Assembly: GCA_021774265.1 (NCBI GenBank)
Contig: JAJFJG010000213.1
Span: 1 to 45,985 of the forward strand
DNA: 45,985 bases
Origin: Nitrosomonas sp.
GTDB taxonomy: Bacteria; Pseudomonadota; Gammaproteobacteria; Burkholderiales; Nitrosomonadaceae
Direction: 5' to 3'
How positions within the stretch are numbered: position 1 is the first letter of the stretch; each line of letters begins with the position of its first letter. The notes below the pieces were generated by a model. The model had not been told where the DNA came from, made no database searches, and saw only the letters and a program-made list of their open reading frames with translations. Below are positions 1 through 9,172 of the stretch, piece by piece. Made by a program: the position numbers and the translations under genes.

Positions 1-19
1 CTTTAATTGGAGTTTTTTT

Positions 20-2086
20 ATGGCTAATGGTTTAATTCTTGCAATACTTTGTGGTATTGCAGCCCTGGTAGTCAGTGGTGTCTGGATCAGGGCCATTTAT
101 CTCAAATCTACGGGCACTGAGCGTATGCAAGAAATCGCTGCTGCGATTCAAGAAGGTGCATCAGCTTATCTCAAGCGTCAATATACATCCATTGGTGTTG
201 TCGGTCTTGTGCTGTTTGTGCTTATCGCGATAGCGATATCATGGGATACGGCCATTGGTTTTGCGTTAGGTGCGATTCTTTCCGGTGCGGCTGGTTTCTT
301 AGGCATGCACGTATCTGTTCAAGCTAATGTGCGGACAGCTGAAGCAGCGCGCACGAGCTTAGAAGATGCGTTGGATGTTGCTTTCCGTGGCGGTGCAATT
401 ACAGGCATGCTCGTTGTTGGCTTGGGCTTGTTGGGTGTTGCAGGCTACTGCGCCATATTATTTAACGGCGCGGAAGCTGGCGCTGATGTCAGTGACGTTA
501 TTAAACCACTCATTGGTTTTGCTTTTGGTGGCTCACTCATTTCTATTTTTGCTCGTCTTGGTGGCGGTATTTTTACCAAGGGTGCTGATGTTGGCGCTGA
601 TTTGGTTGGTAAAGTAGAAGCTGGAATTCCTGAAGATGATCCCCGCAACCCTGCCGTTATCGCTGATAATGTGGGTGATAATGTGGGCGATTGTGCAGGT
701 ATGGCTGCCGATTTATTTGAGACCTATGCGGTAACAATTATTGCGACCATGTTGCTAGGTGCGTTGTTGTTCACTGCCACTGAAACTTCTGCAATGGATG
801 CTGTTATTTTCCCGCTGGTATTGGGTGCGGCTTCAATTGTTGCTTCTATCATTGGTTGCTATTACGTTAAGATGACACCTGGCGGCACCATCATGGGCGC
901 ACTATATCGCGGATTAATTATTGCAGGCGGCATTGCCTTTGCGCTCTTTCTTCCGATAACCATTTGGTTTATGTCCGATATGACACTCGTAATTGCTGGT
1001 GAAGATGTGAGCGGCTTTAGTTTGGTTATGCGCATATTTGTGGCGGCAGGAATTGGTCTATTGTTAACTGGTATATTAGTTGTTATCACTGAATATTACA
1101 CATCAACTGAATATCCACCTGTTAAGCATATTGCTGAAGCATCAACGACTGGCGATGCAACTAATATTATTGCTGGTTTGGGTGTTGGAATGCGCGCAAC
1201 AGCGGCGCCTGTATTGGTCGTTTGCTTAAGTATCTTGATTGCTTACTCATTAGCAGGTCTTTATGGTATTGCGATTGCAGCAACTGCGATGTTGTCTATG
1301 ACCGGTATTGTTGTTGCTCTTGATGCTTATGGCCCAATTACTGATAATGCGGGGGGTATTGCTGAAATGGCTGAAATGCCTGAATCCGTTCGTGCCATTA
1401 CTGATCCTTTAGATGCGGTTGGTAATACAACCAAAGCGGTAACTAAAGGTTACGCTATCGGTTCTGCGGGCTTGGCTGCACTGGTATTATTTGCAGATTA
1501 CACGCATGGTTTGGAACATGCAGGTCACGATCTGACATTCGACTTATCTAATCACATGGTCATTATTGGCCTGTTCATTGGTGGTTTGATTCCTTACTTG
1601 TTTGCTGCGATGTCAATGGAAGCGGTTGGGCGTGCAGCGAGTTCTGTAGTGATTGAGGTTAGACGTCAATTCAAGGAAATTCCAGGCATTATGGATGGTA
1701 CGGCAAAGCCTGACTATTCACGTGCGGTTGACATGCTGACACAATCAGCTATTAAGGAAATGATGATTCCATCACTCCTGCCAGTTATGATTCCATTGTT
1801 GGTTGGCGTCATTCTAGGCCCACAAGCTTTAGGTGGCGTGTTAATGGGTTGTATCATTACAGGCATCTTTATTGCAATTTCTATGACTACCGGTGGTGGC
1901 GCATGGGATAACGCAAAGAAGTTTATTGAAGATGGTAATTGTGGTGGAAAAGGTAGCGATGCTCACAAAGCATCTGTTACCGGTGATACCGTTGGTGATC
2001 CTTACAAGGATACAGCAGGTCCAGCGATTAACCCATTAATTAAGATTATTAACATCGTGGCATTGATGATTATTCCGCTGTTGTAG
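20..2086 (+). CDS. hppA: Membrane-bound proton-translocating pyrophosphatase, K+-independent type
   Basis: Hydrolyses pyrophosphate and uses the energy to pump H+ across the inner membrane, returning energy from biosynthetic PPi. The 688-residue protein has the family's usual length and is built of about 16 hydrophobic segments. The substrate site is visible as [11 protein letters not shown] (near residue 195) followed by [19 protein letters not shown], with later conserved Asp/Lys clusters near the C-terminus ([18 protein letters not shown]). The segment GNTTKAVT has Lys472 and Thr475. Family knowledge links Lys at the first of these positions to K+-independent enzymes, while K+-dependent ones have Ala. 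The ATG at 20 follows GGAG at 8-11. A strong terminator follows at 2102, so the gene probably ends its own transcript. H+ rather than Na+ pumping is inferred from the K+-independent type. Confidence 0.97.
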   Translation: MANGLILAILCGIAALVVSGVWIRAIYLKSTGTERMQEIAAAIQEGASAYLKRQYTSIGVVGLVLFVLIAIAISWDTAIGFALGAILSGAAGFLGMHVSVQANVRTAEAARTSLEDALDVAFRGGAITGMLVVGLGLLGVAGYCAILFNGAEAGADVSDVIKPLIGFAFGGSLISIFARLGGGIFTKGADVGADLVGKVEAGIPEDDPRNPAVIADNVGDNVGDCAGMAADLFETYAVTIIATMLLGALLFTATETSAMDAVIFPLVLGAASIVASIIGCYYVKMTPGGTIMGALYRGLIIAGGIAFALFLPITIWFMSDMTLVIAGEDVSGFSLVMRIFVAAGIGLLLTGILVVITEYYTSTEYPPVKHIAEASTTGDATNIIAGLGVGMRATAAPVLVVCLSILIAYSLAGLYGIAIAATAMLSMTGIVVALDAYGPITDNAGGIAEMAEMPESVRAITDPLDAVGNTTKAVTKGYAIGSAGLAALVLFADYTHGLEHAGHDLTFDLSNHMVIIGLFIGGLIPYLFAAMSMEAVGRAASSVVIEVRRQFKEIPGIMDGTAKPDYSRAVDMLTQSAIKEMMIPSLLPVMIPLLVGVILGPQALGGVLMGCIITGIFIAISMTTGGGAWDNAKKFIEDGNCGGKGSDAHKASVTGDTVGDPYKDTAGPAINPLIKIINIVALMIIPLL

Positions 2087-2101
2087 ATATTCTTATGTAA
2101 C

Positions 2102-2141
2102 AAAAAAAAGCATGCCACTTATCCTGGCATGCTTTTTTTTT
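2102..2141 (+). terminator. Rho-independent terminator of hppA
   Basis: An inverted repeat (AAAGCATGCCA / TGGCATGCTTT, 7-nt loop) is followed by a run of T on the plus strand. It begins 16 nt after the hppA stop codon. The A-run on its left side also makes it usable from the minus strand. Confidence 0.92.
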
Positions 2142-2340
2142 GACTGTTTTTTGTCAATGCCAGACCCAATTTTAATTTACCTTCAATTCGTTCCAACGAT
2201 ACATCTCTTTTTATTTTATGTAATAATCGCTAACTCTTGTGCGTTGCGAAGGGTTTGCGCCAATAAATCTAATAAGTCAACTTTCGCGCCATTCATAAGG
2301 TGGACATTTTGATTTTTAACTCAATTTTAGGGTGATGTTT

Positions 2341-3045
2341 ATGACTCCTTTTTTAGGTGAACTGATTGGTACCTGTTTATTAGTATTATTAGGTAACGGC
2401 GTAGTTGCTAATGTAGTGTTAGATAAGTCAAAAGGCAATAATGCTGGCTGGTTAACCATAGCAGCTGGGTGGGGTGTTGCGCTTTTTGTGAGTGTATACG
2501 CTGTTGCCGCAGCCAGTGGCGCACATTTGAATCCTGCTGTTAGTGTTGGTCTTGCAGCAGCAGGCAAATTTGCATGGGCTGATGTTCCCTTGTATGCGAT
2601 TGCGCAAATGTTAGGTGCTATGTTAGGTGCATTATTAGTGTGGGTTACTTATTACAAGCACTATGCGGCGACTAACGACGCCGATGCAAAGTTGGCTACA
2701 TTCTGTACGGGACCCGCGATAAAGAGCCCTTTTCATAACATAGTGACCGAAGCAATGGGAACATTTGTGTTGGTGTTTGGTGTTATGAGTATTGTTTCCG
2801 CAGATATAGGTCTTGGTGCATTGGATGCATTGCCTGTTGCGCTATTACTATTTGCTATTGGTATGTCACTCGGTGGGCCAACAGGTTTTGCAGTTAACCC
2901 TGCGCGTGACCTAGGGCCACGTTTAATGCACGCGATTCTTCCAATTCCAGGAAAAAGAGATAGTGATTGGGGTTATGCTTATGTGCCCGTGGTCGGTGGC
3001 TTTGTTGGCGGGCTATTGGCCGCTGGTGTTTTTATGATGTTGTAA
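2341..3045 (+). CDS. MIP-family channel, glycerol-facilitator (aquaglyceroporin) type
   Basis: Six-helix channel protein of the inner membrane for passive movement of glycerol, other small neutral solutes or water. Both pore half-helices carry the NPA signature: HLNPAVSVG (residues 62-70) and GFAVNPARDLGPR (182-194). The Asp directly after the second NPAR is the usual mark of GlpF-type glycerol channels rather than strict water channels. The 234-residue length is on the short side but complete for the family. The ATG at 2341 is chosen because AGGG at 2329-2332 is 8 nt upstream; an in-frame GTG at 2332 and ATG at 2335 are too close to that site. No glycerol kinase gene lies nearby, so the substrate is open. 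GlpF-like versus AqpZ-like use cannot be settled from sequence alone. Confidence 0.9.
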   Translation: MTPFLGELIGTCLLVLLGNGVVANVVLDKSKGNNAGWLTIAAGWGVALFVSVYAVAAASGAHLNPAVSVGLAAAGKFAWADVPLYAIAQMLGAMLGALLVWVTYYKHYAATNDADAKLATFCTGPAIKSPFHNIVTEAMGTFVLVFGVMSIVSADIGLGALDALPVALLLFAIGMSLGGPTGFAVNPARDLGPRLMHAILPIPGKRDSDWGYAYVPVVGGFVGGLLAAGVFMML

Positions 3046-3062
3046 CATAACAGGCTGTATCT

Positions 3063-3100
3063 TGGCGTCTGTGGTCTTTTGAAGCAGGCGCCACTTCTTT
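3063..3100. terminator. Hairpin between convergent genes, probable bidirectional terminator
   Basis: TGGCGTCTG (3063-3071) pairs with CAGGCGCCA (3085-3093) through one G-T wobble, and CTTCTTT follows. It lies between the stop codons of the aquaglyceroporin gene (plus) and the spermidine-synthase-like gene (minus). Confidence 0.55.
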
Positions 3101-3112
3101 ATAAGGAACAGT

Positions 3113-3958
3113 TCAGCAATCTAGAAAATTTCCATTTCGCGTATTATATTTACGTAACTTAGTAATAAAATCTGTAAACGGTAGCGGGTATGCTTTTTCA
3201 AGTGTTTTAGCACGTGTTCTTAAGATTTTCCAAGCCAATTTACCCGGGCTATGTTTGAATGCAAAGACAAGTAAATTACCACGAATTTCTGACAGCATAG
3301 CGACAACATGGCCATTAAAACTATTTTCAATGCGCCTTAAATAGTTACTAAGGCACTTATCTCGACTGAGTAAATTGACAACTAATATACCGTTTTTATT
3401 CAATGCCTCACGCGTTAGGTTGTAAAATTCCTGGCTGCAAAGTGTCGACACCTGATAATCATCATCAAAACCATCAATCATAAGCACGTCCATGCTAATC
3501 GGGTGGTTTGCAATATGCTCAGCACCCTCGCCAACATGTATTTTAAAGCGCGTACCTTCTGTAGGTAGTTCAAAGTGATTGTGTGCTGCCGCAACAATCT
3601 GAGGATTAATTTCAACGACGGTTATGCTGGAATTGGGTAGGTAGTGATAAACAAACTTTGCTAATGATCCACCACCCAGGCCTATCATATGAATTGTCTT
3701 TGGGTTTTGATGAAACAACAAAAAAGCCATCATGCATTGCGTATAACCTAAGACTAAATCATTAGGTGCGGACACTTTCATAGCACTTTGGATCATGTCG
3801 CCACCCAAATGTAGTGATCGTACGCCATCTTGTTCACTAATGGCGATTTCTAATTCAACCTGACTGTTGTTATTAAGAGAAGAAATCATAAAAAAACAGC
3901 AAAAAACTGCAATTGTAACCTCCATAATGGTGATATGTTGCATGATTATTTTCTTCAC
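3113..3958 (-). CDS. Spermidine-synthase-like protein (SAM-methyltransferase fold), function unknown
   Basis: A Rossmann-type nucleotide-binding fold is visible: motif I MIGLGGGSLAKFVYHYLP, then an acidic strand end TVVEINP, then MDVLMIDGFDDDYQ. This order matches the SpeE-like branch of aminopropyltransferases. Classical spermidine synthases have a DS-T-DP type loop at the catalytic aspartate. Here the loop is DGFDDD, so polyamine synthesis is doubtful and the substrate is unknown. A hydrophobic stretch near residues 12-25 could be an N-terminal anchor, or it could be untranslated if a later ATG (3943, 3925 or 3889) is used. None of these starts has a strong ribosome-binding site, and the GTG at 3958 lies only 15 nt from the divergent thiolase start. 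A start at 3943, preceded by GAAGAA, is plausible. Family assignment is good; function is not assigned. Confidence 0.8.
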   Translation of the reverse strand: MKKIIMQHITIMEVTIAVFCCFFMISSLNNNSQVELEIAISEQDGVRSLHLGGDMIQSAMKVSAPNDLVLGYTQCMMAFLLFHQNPKTIHMIGLGGGSLAKFVYHYLPNSSITVVEINPQIVAAAHNHFELPTEGTRFKIHVGEGAEHIANHPISMDVLMIDGFDDDYQVSTLCSQEFYNLTREALNKNGILVVNLLSRDKCLSNYLRRIENSFNGHVVAMLSEIRGNLLVFAFKHSPGKLAWKILRTRAKTLEKAYPLPFTDFITKLRKYNTRNGNFLDC

Positions 3959-3973
3959 TAAGAGGAAGTGTCG

Positions 3974-5158
3974 ATGAGCAAACGCGAAGTGGTGGTTTTA
4001 AGTGGTGTGCGTACTGCAATTGGAGATTATGGCGGTATGCTGAAAAATATCGCACCCGCTGAGTTGGCAGCTAATGTTGTACGGGAGGCCGTGACTCGCG
4101 CCAAGATTGATCCCGAAGAAGTTGGGCATTTGGTGTTTGGTAATGTGATTCACGGTGAGACACGTGACATGTATGTGTCTCGCTTGGCCAGCATTAATGG
4201 CGGCCTACCACAACATACTGCCGCATTAACGGTTAATCGGCTATGTGGAAGTGGAATGCAAGCGATTGTTTCGGCTTCCCAAAATATTCTGTTGGGTGAT
4301 ACGAGCATCGCCGTTGCTGGAGGGGTTGAATCCATGAGTCGGGGTGGTTATTTATTACCTTCACTGCGCTGGGGGCAGCGGATGAATGATAGCGGGGCTA
4401 TTGATATGATGGTGGGTGCGCTGACAGATCCATTTGATAATGTTCACATGGGCGTTACGGCTGAAAATATCGCTGTTAAGTGGGGCATTAGTAGAGAAGA
4501 GCAAGATCAATTTGCATTGGAGAGTCATCACCGGGCATCTAATGCAATAAAAAACGGTTATTTCAAAGAACAAATTTTGCCTGTCGAAATAAAATCGCGC
4601 CGGGGGAGCGCTGTCTTTGATACCGATGAGCATCCTCGAGAAAATATTAGTATTGAAGATTTAATGAAACTGCGCGCTGTTTTCCAGAAGGGTGGTACCG
4701 TTACGGCAGGCAATGCATCGGGTATTAATGATGGCGCAGCAGCTGTAGTGCTCATGGAAAAAAGTATGGCTCAAGCTAATGGATTAAAGCCAATGGCACG
4801 GTTAATATCTTATGGTTATGCCGGCGTTGATCCCAAATTTATGGGTATAGGACCTGTGCCTGCAGTATATAGCGCGTTGAAGCGAGCTAATTTAACAATT
4901 ACTGATATGGATGTCATCGAATCCAATGAAGCTTTTGCCGTTCAAGCTTGTGCGGTGGCAAAAGAACTTCACTTTGATTCAGCCAAAACTAACCCAAATG
5001 GCGGAGCTGTTGCGCTTGGACACGCAATTGGTGCAACAGGCTGTATTCTCACTGTTAAAGCAATTTATGAGTTGCATCGGTGCGACGGGCGTTATGCATT
5101 AGTCACTATGTGTATTGGTGGTGGTCAAGGAATTGCCGCAGTATTTGAACGTCTTTGA
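3974..5158 (+). CDS. Acetyl-CoA C-acetyltransferase (thiolase)
   Basis: Condenses two acetyl-CoA to acetoacetyl-CoA or cleaves it in reverse; soluble cytoplasmic enzyme. All three thiolase catalytic blocks are present: the nucleophile Cys91 in NRLCGSGMQA, His350 in ALGHAIGATG, and the second active Cys380 in CIGGGQG. The length of 394 residues is normal for the biosynthetic PhaA/AtoB group. The ATG at 3974 is preferred over the upstream GTG at 3968 because AGAGGA at 3961-3966 is well spaced for the ATG. The gene stands alone: no phaB, phaC or beta-oxidation gene adjoins it. The role (polyhydroxybutyrate, fatty-acid or isoprenoid-related) is therefore not fixed. The dxr gene in this window shows that isoprenoids are made by the MEP route, which argues against a mevalonate role. 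Confidence 0.93.
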   Translation: MSKREVVVLSGVRTAIGDYGGMLKNIAPAELAANVVREAVTRAKIDPEEVGHLVFGNVIHGETRDMYVSRLASINGGLPQHTAALTVNRLCGSGMQAIVSASQNILLGDTSIAVAGGVESMSRGGYLLPSLRWGQRMNDSGAIDMMVGALTDPFDNVHMGVTAENIAVKWGISREEQDQFALESHHRASNAIKNGYFKEQILPVEIKSRRGSAVFDTDEHPRENISIEDLMKLRAVFQKGGTVTAGNASGINDGAAAVVLMEKSMAQANGLKPMARLISYGYAGVDPKFMGIGPVPAVYSALKRANLTITDMDVIESNEAFAVQACAVAKELHFDSAKTNPNGGAVALGHAIGATGCILTVKAIYELHRCDGRYALVTMCIGGGQGIAAVFERL

Positions 5159-5448
5159 TAGAACGTTTTTGTAATAACAAAAAAATAAAAAGCTATATCT
5201 GCTCCTACTCGATCACCTGCTTGAGTTGCGCTTCTAGTGCATTATTTTAAAATGGAAGAATAAATTCTCGAGATTTGTTTAAGCAAAGCTCAAAGCGACT
5301 CTGATAAGTCCACCTTATTATTAACGCTATTTAATTGCTTTTTCAAAGTAGCCTGTTAATTGCGGCAGCATTGATTATCTATTTGCATTAATTGGTCAGC
5401 AAGAGGTGGAGATCTGGATTTTTTGCATATTCTCGGAAGAGAAAATTA

Positions 5449-5470
5449 ACCGTACGAAAAACCGTACGGT
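5449..5470. repeat. Perfect 8-bp inverted repeat with overlapping direct repeat
   Basis: ACCGTACG (5449-5456) pairs with CGTACGGT (5463-5470) around a 6-nt loop. The unit AACCGTACG also occurs as a direct repeat at 5448-5456 and 5460-5468. A second mini-palindrome AGCGACGCT follows and runs into TTTTATTT, so this could be a terminator for the thiolase gene or a protein-binding site. Confidence 0.6.
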
Positions 5471-5614
5471 AGCGACGCTTTTATTTCAATAACGAATTGA
5501 TCAGTAGGGGATAGAGTTAGGTGAAAAATTAATCAAAAGTTCTCTCGAATTTTTTACCAAGGGATTGATGGGCGACTCCAAAGCGAACCAATTAGCCTAC
5601 TGTAGGTCTTATAC

Positions 5615-5642
5615 TTGACAATGCTAGGCATGGGCGTAATGT
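5615..5642 (+). promoter_or_regulatory. Candidate sigma-70 promoter for the coiled-coil protein gene
   Basis: TTGACA at 5615-5620 matches the -35 consensus exactly. TAATGT at 5637-5642 is a moderate -10 with a 16-bp spacer. It lies about 30 nt upstream of the start codon at 5673. Confidence 0.5.
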
Positions 5643-5672
5643 TGTGCTTCTATAGACGTTCGAGGTAATTCA

Positions 5673-6068
5673 ATGCAGCGGATACTTATTTTATTGCTGG
5701 TCGTACCTGCTTTTGTGTGGGCTGATAGTAGTCAGAATATTCAAGATTTGATAAGTCAGCATGAGTCAGAGTTGGTTAGAATACAACAAGAAGCACAAAC
5801 TGTTCACCAGCAATTTCAGATGATCCAAGAACTGCGCCGTAATGAAATGAACGAGACTTCTGTTTCAATTCAACCGAATGTGGCTATTGACAGCATGCAG
5901 GCTCTTAATTATGAAGATATGGTAAAAAGGAAAAAAGAGAAACGGGCACGTATTCAACAATATGGTGTCGATTTGGATACGCTTTACTTGCGTCATAAGG
6001 AACTGAATGAAAGGCGAAACGCACTTTTTAATGAGATTGAGCATTTAAAGATAACCCCGGAAGAATAA
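5673..6068 (+). CDS. Small exported coiled-coil protein, unknown function
   Basis: The 131-residue product begins with a short Sec signal peptide: MQR, a hydrophobic core, then a probable cut after VWA at residue 17. The mature part is rich in Glu, Gln, Arg and Lys with heptad-like spacing (HESELVRIQQEAQTVHQQF and later KRKKEKRARIQQ), so it is expected to form a helical coiled coil in the periplasm. GAGGT at 5660-5664 sits 8 nt before the ATG. It is followed 126 nt later by the TPR lipoprotein gene on the same strand. No family is recognised; partnership with the TPR lipoprotein is only suggested by adjacency. Confidence 0.75.
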   Translation: MQRILILLLVVPAFVWADSSQNIQDLISQHESELVRIQQEAQTVHQQFQMIQELRRNEMNETSVSIQPNVAIDSMQALNYEDMVKRKKEKRARIQQYGVDLDTLYLRHKELNERRNALFNEIEHLKITPEE

Positions 6069-6194
6069 ATCGCAATTAATTTTACTACGATTGAATAACT
6101 TGTTATAAGTATGAAATATGCCTAATATATGTCGCGTGTTGATGGTTACTTTTTCCCTTCACCAGCTTATTTTCTAATACTCTTTGGATTTTTC

Positions 6195-7916
6195 ATGAAT
6201 TTTAAGATTCTTGGCTTACTACTGCCATTTGGCTTGGTGGCTTGTGCGCAGGTTCCCGCTAAAAATGATGTCGATGAATTGGGAGGATCGGCTAAACAAG
6301 TCGAAATCAATTTAAATAACTTGCCAAAGCAAGAATTGACGGCGCCCATTTTGTTTGATTATTTGGTTGGAGAGGTCGCATTGCAGCGTGGTTACCCAGA
6401 AATTGCTGTAAAAAATTACCTTAAGCTAGCAGAAAAGACACATGATCACCGTATTGCGCAGCGTGCGACAGAAATTGCTTTAAATGTGAGACATCCGTAC
6501 GCGGCAGAAAAAGCGGTATCAATGTGGACCAAATTTGATCCTGAATCGGGCGGTGCAAATCAAACGGCGGCAGCACTATTGATAAATATGGGGAAATTGG
6601 ATGAAGCGCGTCCGTATTTAGAAAAGCTAATAGCTTCGGAGGAAACAATGGTTGACAATGCGTTCATGCAATTGAACACGTTGTTGTCACGCCATGCCGA
6701 TAAAACAGCAGTGTTTAAATTGGTTCAACATCTTGCTGAGCCTTACCCAAAAATACCTGAAGCACGTTTTGCAGTGTCCCAATCGGCTTGGTTTGCAGCC
6801 CAATTTGATGTTGCATTAAGTGAGATGGAGAAAGCTTTAGCATTACGCCCAGACTGGGAGGCGGCGGCAATTTACCAAGGGCAGATACTACGCCGTAATG
6901 AATACGCTGATGCCGCTGAGTTTTACCAAAATTTCATCAGAAAATACCCAAAATCTAATGATACGCGTGTCGCTTTTATACGCATGTTGATGGAGGAAAA
7001 TAATTTCGATCAAGCGCGCGAACAGCGTAAATTATTACTGAAAAATAATCTATCAAATGCTGATGTTGCATTAGCTGTCGGATTGTTATCTATGGACTTA
7101 AACGATTTAGATGTCGCAGAGACAAACTTAAAGACAGCTATAGATTTGGGGTATAAAGATACAAGCTTGGTATATTTTCATCTTGCTCAAATTTATGAAG
7201 AGTCGCAGCGTATTGAGCTGGCAAAGGATGCCTATCTTAATGTGACTAGTGGAGGGCGGTTTCTTCCTGCACAAATCCAGTATGCCGTTTTATTGGCGCG
7301 CCAGGGTAATCTTAAAGATGCACGGTTCCACATTCAGCAATTACCTGCGGCTAGTGAGCTACAGGCCACGCACTTAATCTTAGCTGAAGCGCAATTATTG
7401 CGTGAGTCAGGAGAGCATCAGGAGGTATTTGATTTGCTAAGTCGTGGCTTAGAAAAATTGCCTAATTCGCCTGAAATACTCTATGATCATGCTTTAGCTG
7501 CAGATAGAGTCGGTAAATTTGAAATTCTAGAACAAAATTTACAAAAACTTATTCAATTAAAACCAGATCATGCTCATGCATATAACGCGCTTGGATATAG
7601 CTTGGCTGAGCGTGGTGAGCGCTTACCTGAAGCATTAAAATTGATTAAAAGAGCAGTAGAGCTCTCGCCAGGCGACGCCTTTATAATGGATAGTCTTGGC
7701 TGGATATATTATCGAATGGGTAATATTCAAGACGGTCTTAGTTATCTAAATCAGGCTTATGCAACGCGTCCTGATCCTGAAATTGCAGCTCACCTAGGAG
7801 AAGTGCTCTGGATTCAAGGTGCAGAGAGCGATGCAAAAAGAATATGGCAGTCTGCGTTGAAAAATTACCCTGATAATGAGGTTTTACTAGAAACAATAGA
7901 GCGACTAATGCCTTAG
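6195..7916 (+). CDS. TPR-repeat outer-membrane lipoprotein
   Basis: A 573-residue protein with a lipoprotein signal (MNFKILGLLLPFGLVAC, lipid-modified Cys17) followed by many tetratricopeptide repeats across most of its length. The clearest repeats are near the C-terminus: NALGYSLAERGERLPEALKL, then DSLGWIYYRMGNIQDGLSYL and HLGEVLWIQGAESDAKRIW. TPR scaffolds bind partner proteins; this type commonly sits just upstream of lolB-ispE in betaproteobacteria, but its role is not established. The reading frame is open from 6129, but the ATG at 6195 gives a proper lipobox at the right distance, while the longer start would bury it. The stop overlaps the convergent gene's stop by 4 nt. Confidence 0.88.
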   Translation: MNFKILGLLLPFGLVACAQVPAKNDVDELGGSAKQVEINLNNLPKQELTAPILFDYLVGEVALQRGYPEIAVKNYLKLAEKTHDHRIAQRATEIALNVRHPYAAEKAVSMWTKFDPESGGANQTAAALLINMGKLDEARPYLEKLIASEETMVDNAFMQLNTLLSRHADKTAVFKLVQHLAEPYPKIPEARFAVSQSAWFAAQFDVALSEMEKALALRPDWEAAAIYQGQILRRNEYADAAEFYQNFIRKYPKSNDTRVAFIRMLMEENNFDQAREQRKLLLKNNLSNADVALAVGLLSMDLNDLDVAETNLKTAIDLGYKDTSLVYFHLAQIYEESQRIELAKDAYLNVTSGGRFLPAQIQYAVLLARQGNLKDARFHIQQLPAASELQATHLILAEAQLLRESGEHQEVFDLLSRGLEKLPNSPEILYDHALAADRVGKFEILEQNLQKLIQLKPDHAHAYNALGYSLAERGERLPEALKLIKRAVELSPGDAFIMDSLGWIYYRMGNIQDGLSYLNQAYATRPDPEIAAHLGEVLWIQGAESDAKRIWQSALKNYPDNEVLLETIERLMP

Positions 7917-9172
7917 TCTGAGCGTAGTATGCGTAGTGCCGAGACACGATTTTCTATTTCTTCTGCCATTTGTTTATAAATAGGCTCATTAATGCCGCCA
8001 AAGCGCCGTTGAAATTCAGGTTCCGTCATATGTTCGGGAAGATCAAGCCAGGGCGGCATCAAATCACTATCTTTTAAATCGGCTGAAATTAATCGTTGAA
8101 GTTGACGTGCGGACGCTTGGCTAGCAACGGCTTTCTTTCCAAATTTTGTGCCTGCACGATTGGCGGCAATATCATTAAAAGAAAAACCGCTTTCACCATG
8201 TAAGTCTTCAATTTCTTTGTATAAACCGATTGCATCAGATAGTTTGGTGTCAGCGTAAGCAGTTATTGCCGCTGAAACCATAAAATGTTTGGCAAAATCA
8301 TTACGTCCATCAAGTGTAATAATCTGCCGAGTAGGTATTGGCCAGTTAGCTGCCTCTGGAACCAATAACTTAAGTGGAAATCCCAGCACATGAAATGTTG
8401 TTACTAAGATAGCTGCTCGGTTTTCTGCTAATGCATCACCATTAATTGATTGTATTGCAGCATGATGTATTAATGGTTGAAGAATTTCTGAAAGCGATAC
8501 AATGTTAATGCTACTTGCTTCGCTTTTATTGACGAGTAAAGAATTAAAGTGAAACAAACGTTCTCGTGTTTCTTTTCCAAGAATTGGAATACCATTTTTT
8601 TTCTGCGAAAAACTAGGGCTCCAATGGTAGATTACATTGACTTCATGGTGAGAAATCTTAATTCGTTCAATAATGTTGACGCTTGCATTGAATTCAGGCT
8701 TGCTTTGTAGCCAGTCAATAAAAATAGATATCAATAGGTTAGTGATAGAATTTGGCAGTGATAAATTTCCTATTTGAACCGACTGTGGATGTGGAAGCCA
8801 AGTAGTCTGCGCGAACGTCACTTGTAAATTTAAGTAACCACGGATAAATTGCTCCGGCAATGGAATGCTCAAAGCAACTAACGCGTTACCGTCGGTCATT
8901 GATACTTTGGCGCTTCCTTTACCAAAATGATTAGCTAAGTAATTTGCAGCTATATCAATATCCTTTGAGAGTATATTGATGGTTGTTATTTCTGGATTTG
9001 ATTGGTCACGATACGTATCAATAATTTGTTTGGCGCGTGCAATATATTCTGGGCTTAATGAAACTTGGCGAACAATACGAGGCTCATCCTCGATAGCAAG
9101 TATCAAAATGGCAGGGGGTATTATCACAATAACTAGCAAACAAATGGTAATAAAAAAGCGGAATGTGCGCAT
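7913..9172 (-). CDS. Membrane-anchored periplasmic protein with YfiM-like C-terminal motif, unknown function
   Basis: The 419-residue product has one hydrophobic segment at about residues 7-28 after a short basic start (MRTFRFF), so it is probably an inner-membrane-anchored protein facing the periplasm. The middle part is unrecognised. The C-terminal third carries AKHFMVSAAITAYADTKLSD and then GLYKEIEDLHGESGFSFNDI. The pattern HF..S...KE..D..G.SGFSF.D resembles the motif of the YfiM/DUF2279 lipoproteins, seen by eye only. The ATG at 9172 starts the long hydrophobic anchor. It is convergent with the TPR lipoprotein gene (4-nt overlap of stops) and divergent from minC, with 238 bp between the starts. 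Confidence 0.8.
   Translation of the reverse strand: MRTFRFFITICLLVIVIIPPAILILAIEDEPRIVRQVSLSPEYIARAKQIIDTYRDQSNPEITTINILSKDIDIAANYLANHFGKGSAKVSMTDGNALVALSIPLPEQFIRGYLNLQVTFAQTTWLPHPQSVQIGNLSLPNSITNLLISIFIDWLQSKPEFNASVNIIERIKISHHEVNVIYHWSPSFSQKKNGIPILGKETRERLFHFNSLLVNKSEASSINIVSLSEILQPLIHHAAIQSINGDALAENRAAILVTTFHVLGFPLKLLVPEAANWPIPTRQIITLDGRNDFAKHFMVSAAITAYADTKLSDAIGLYKEIEDLHGESGFSFNDIAANRAGTKFGKKAVASQASARQLQRLISADLKDSDLMPPWLDLPEHMTEPEFQRRFGGINEPIYKQMAEEIENRVSALRILRSD

Larger units (their letters stand above)
5159..5672. other. 514-bp intergenic region with no convincing gene
   Basis: All frames are broken by stops; the longest readable pieces are short and have no ribosome-binding site. The region holds a tight hairpin at 5449-5470, a small palindrome CCTACTGTAGG at 5596-5606 and a candidate promoter at 5615-5642. 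No transposase remnant was recognised. Confidence 0.6.

Noticed and set aside
5159-5672. Insertion-sequence remnant in the gap after the thiolase gene
   Set aside because: No transposase-like peptide, target duplication or paired long ends could be found; only short dyads are present.
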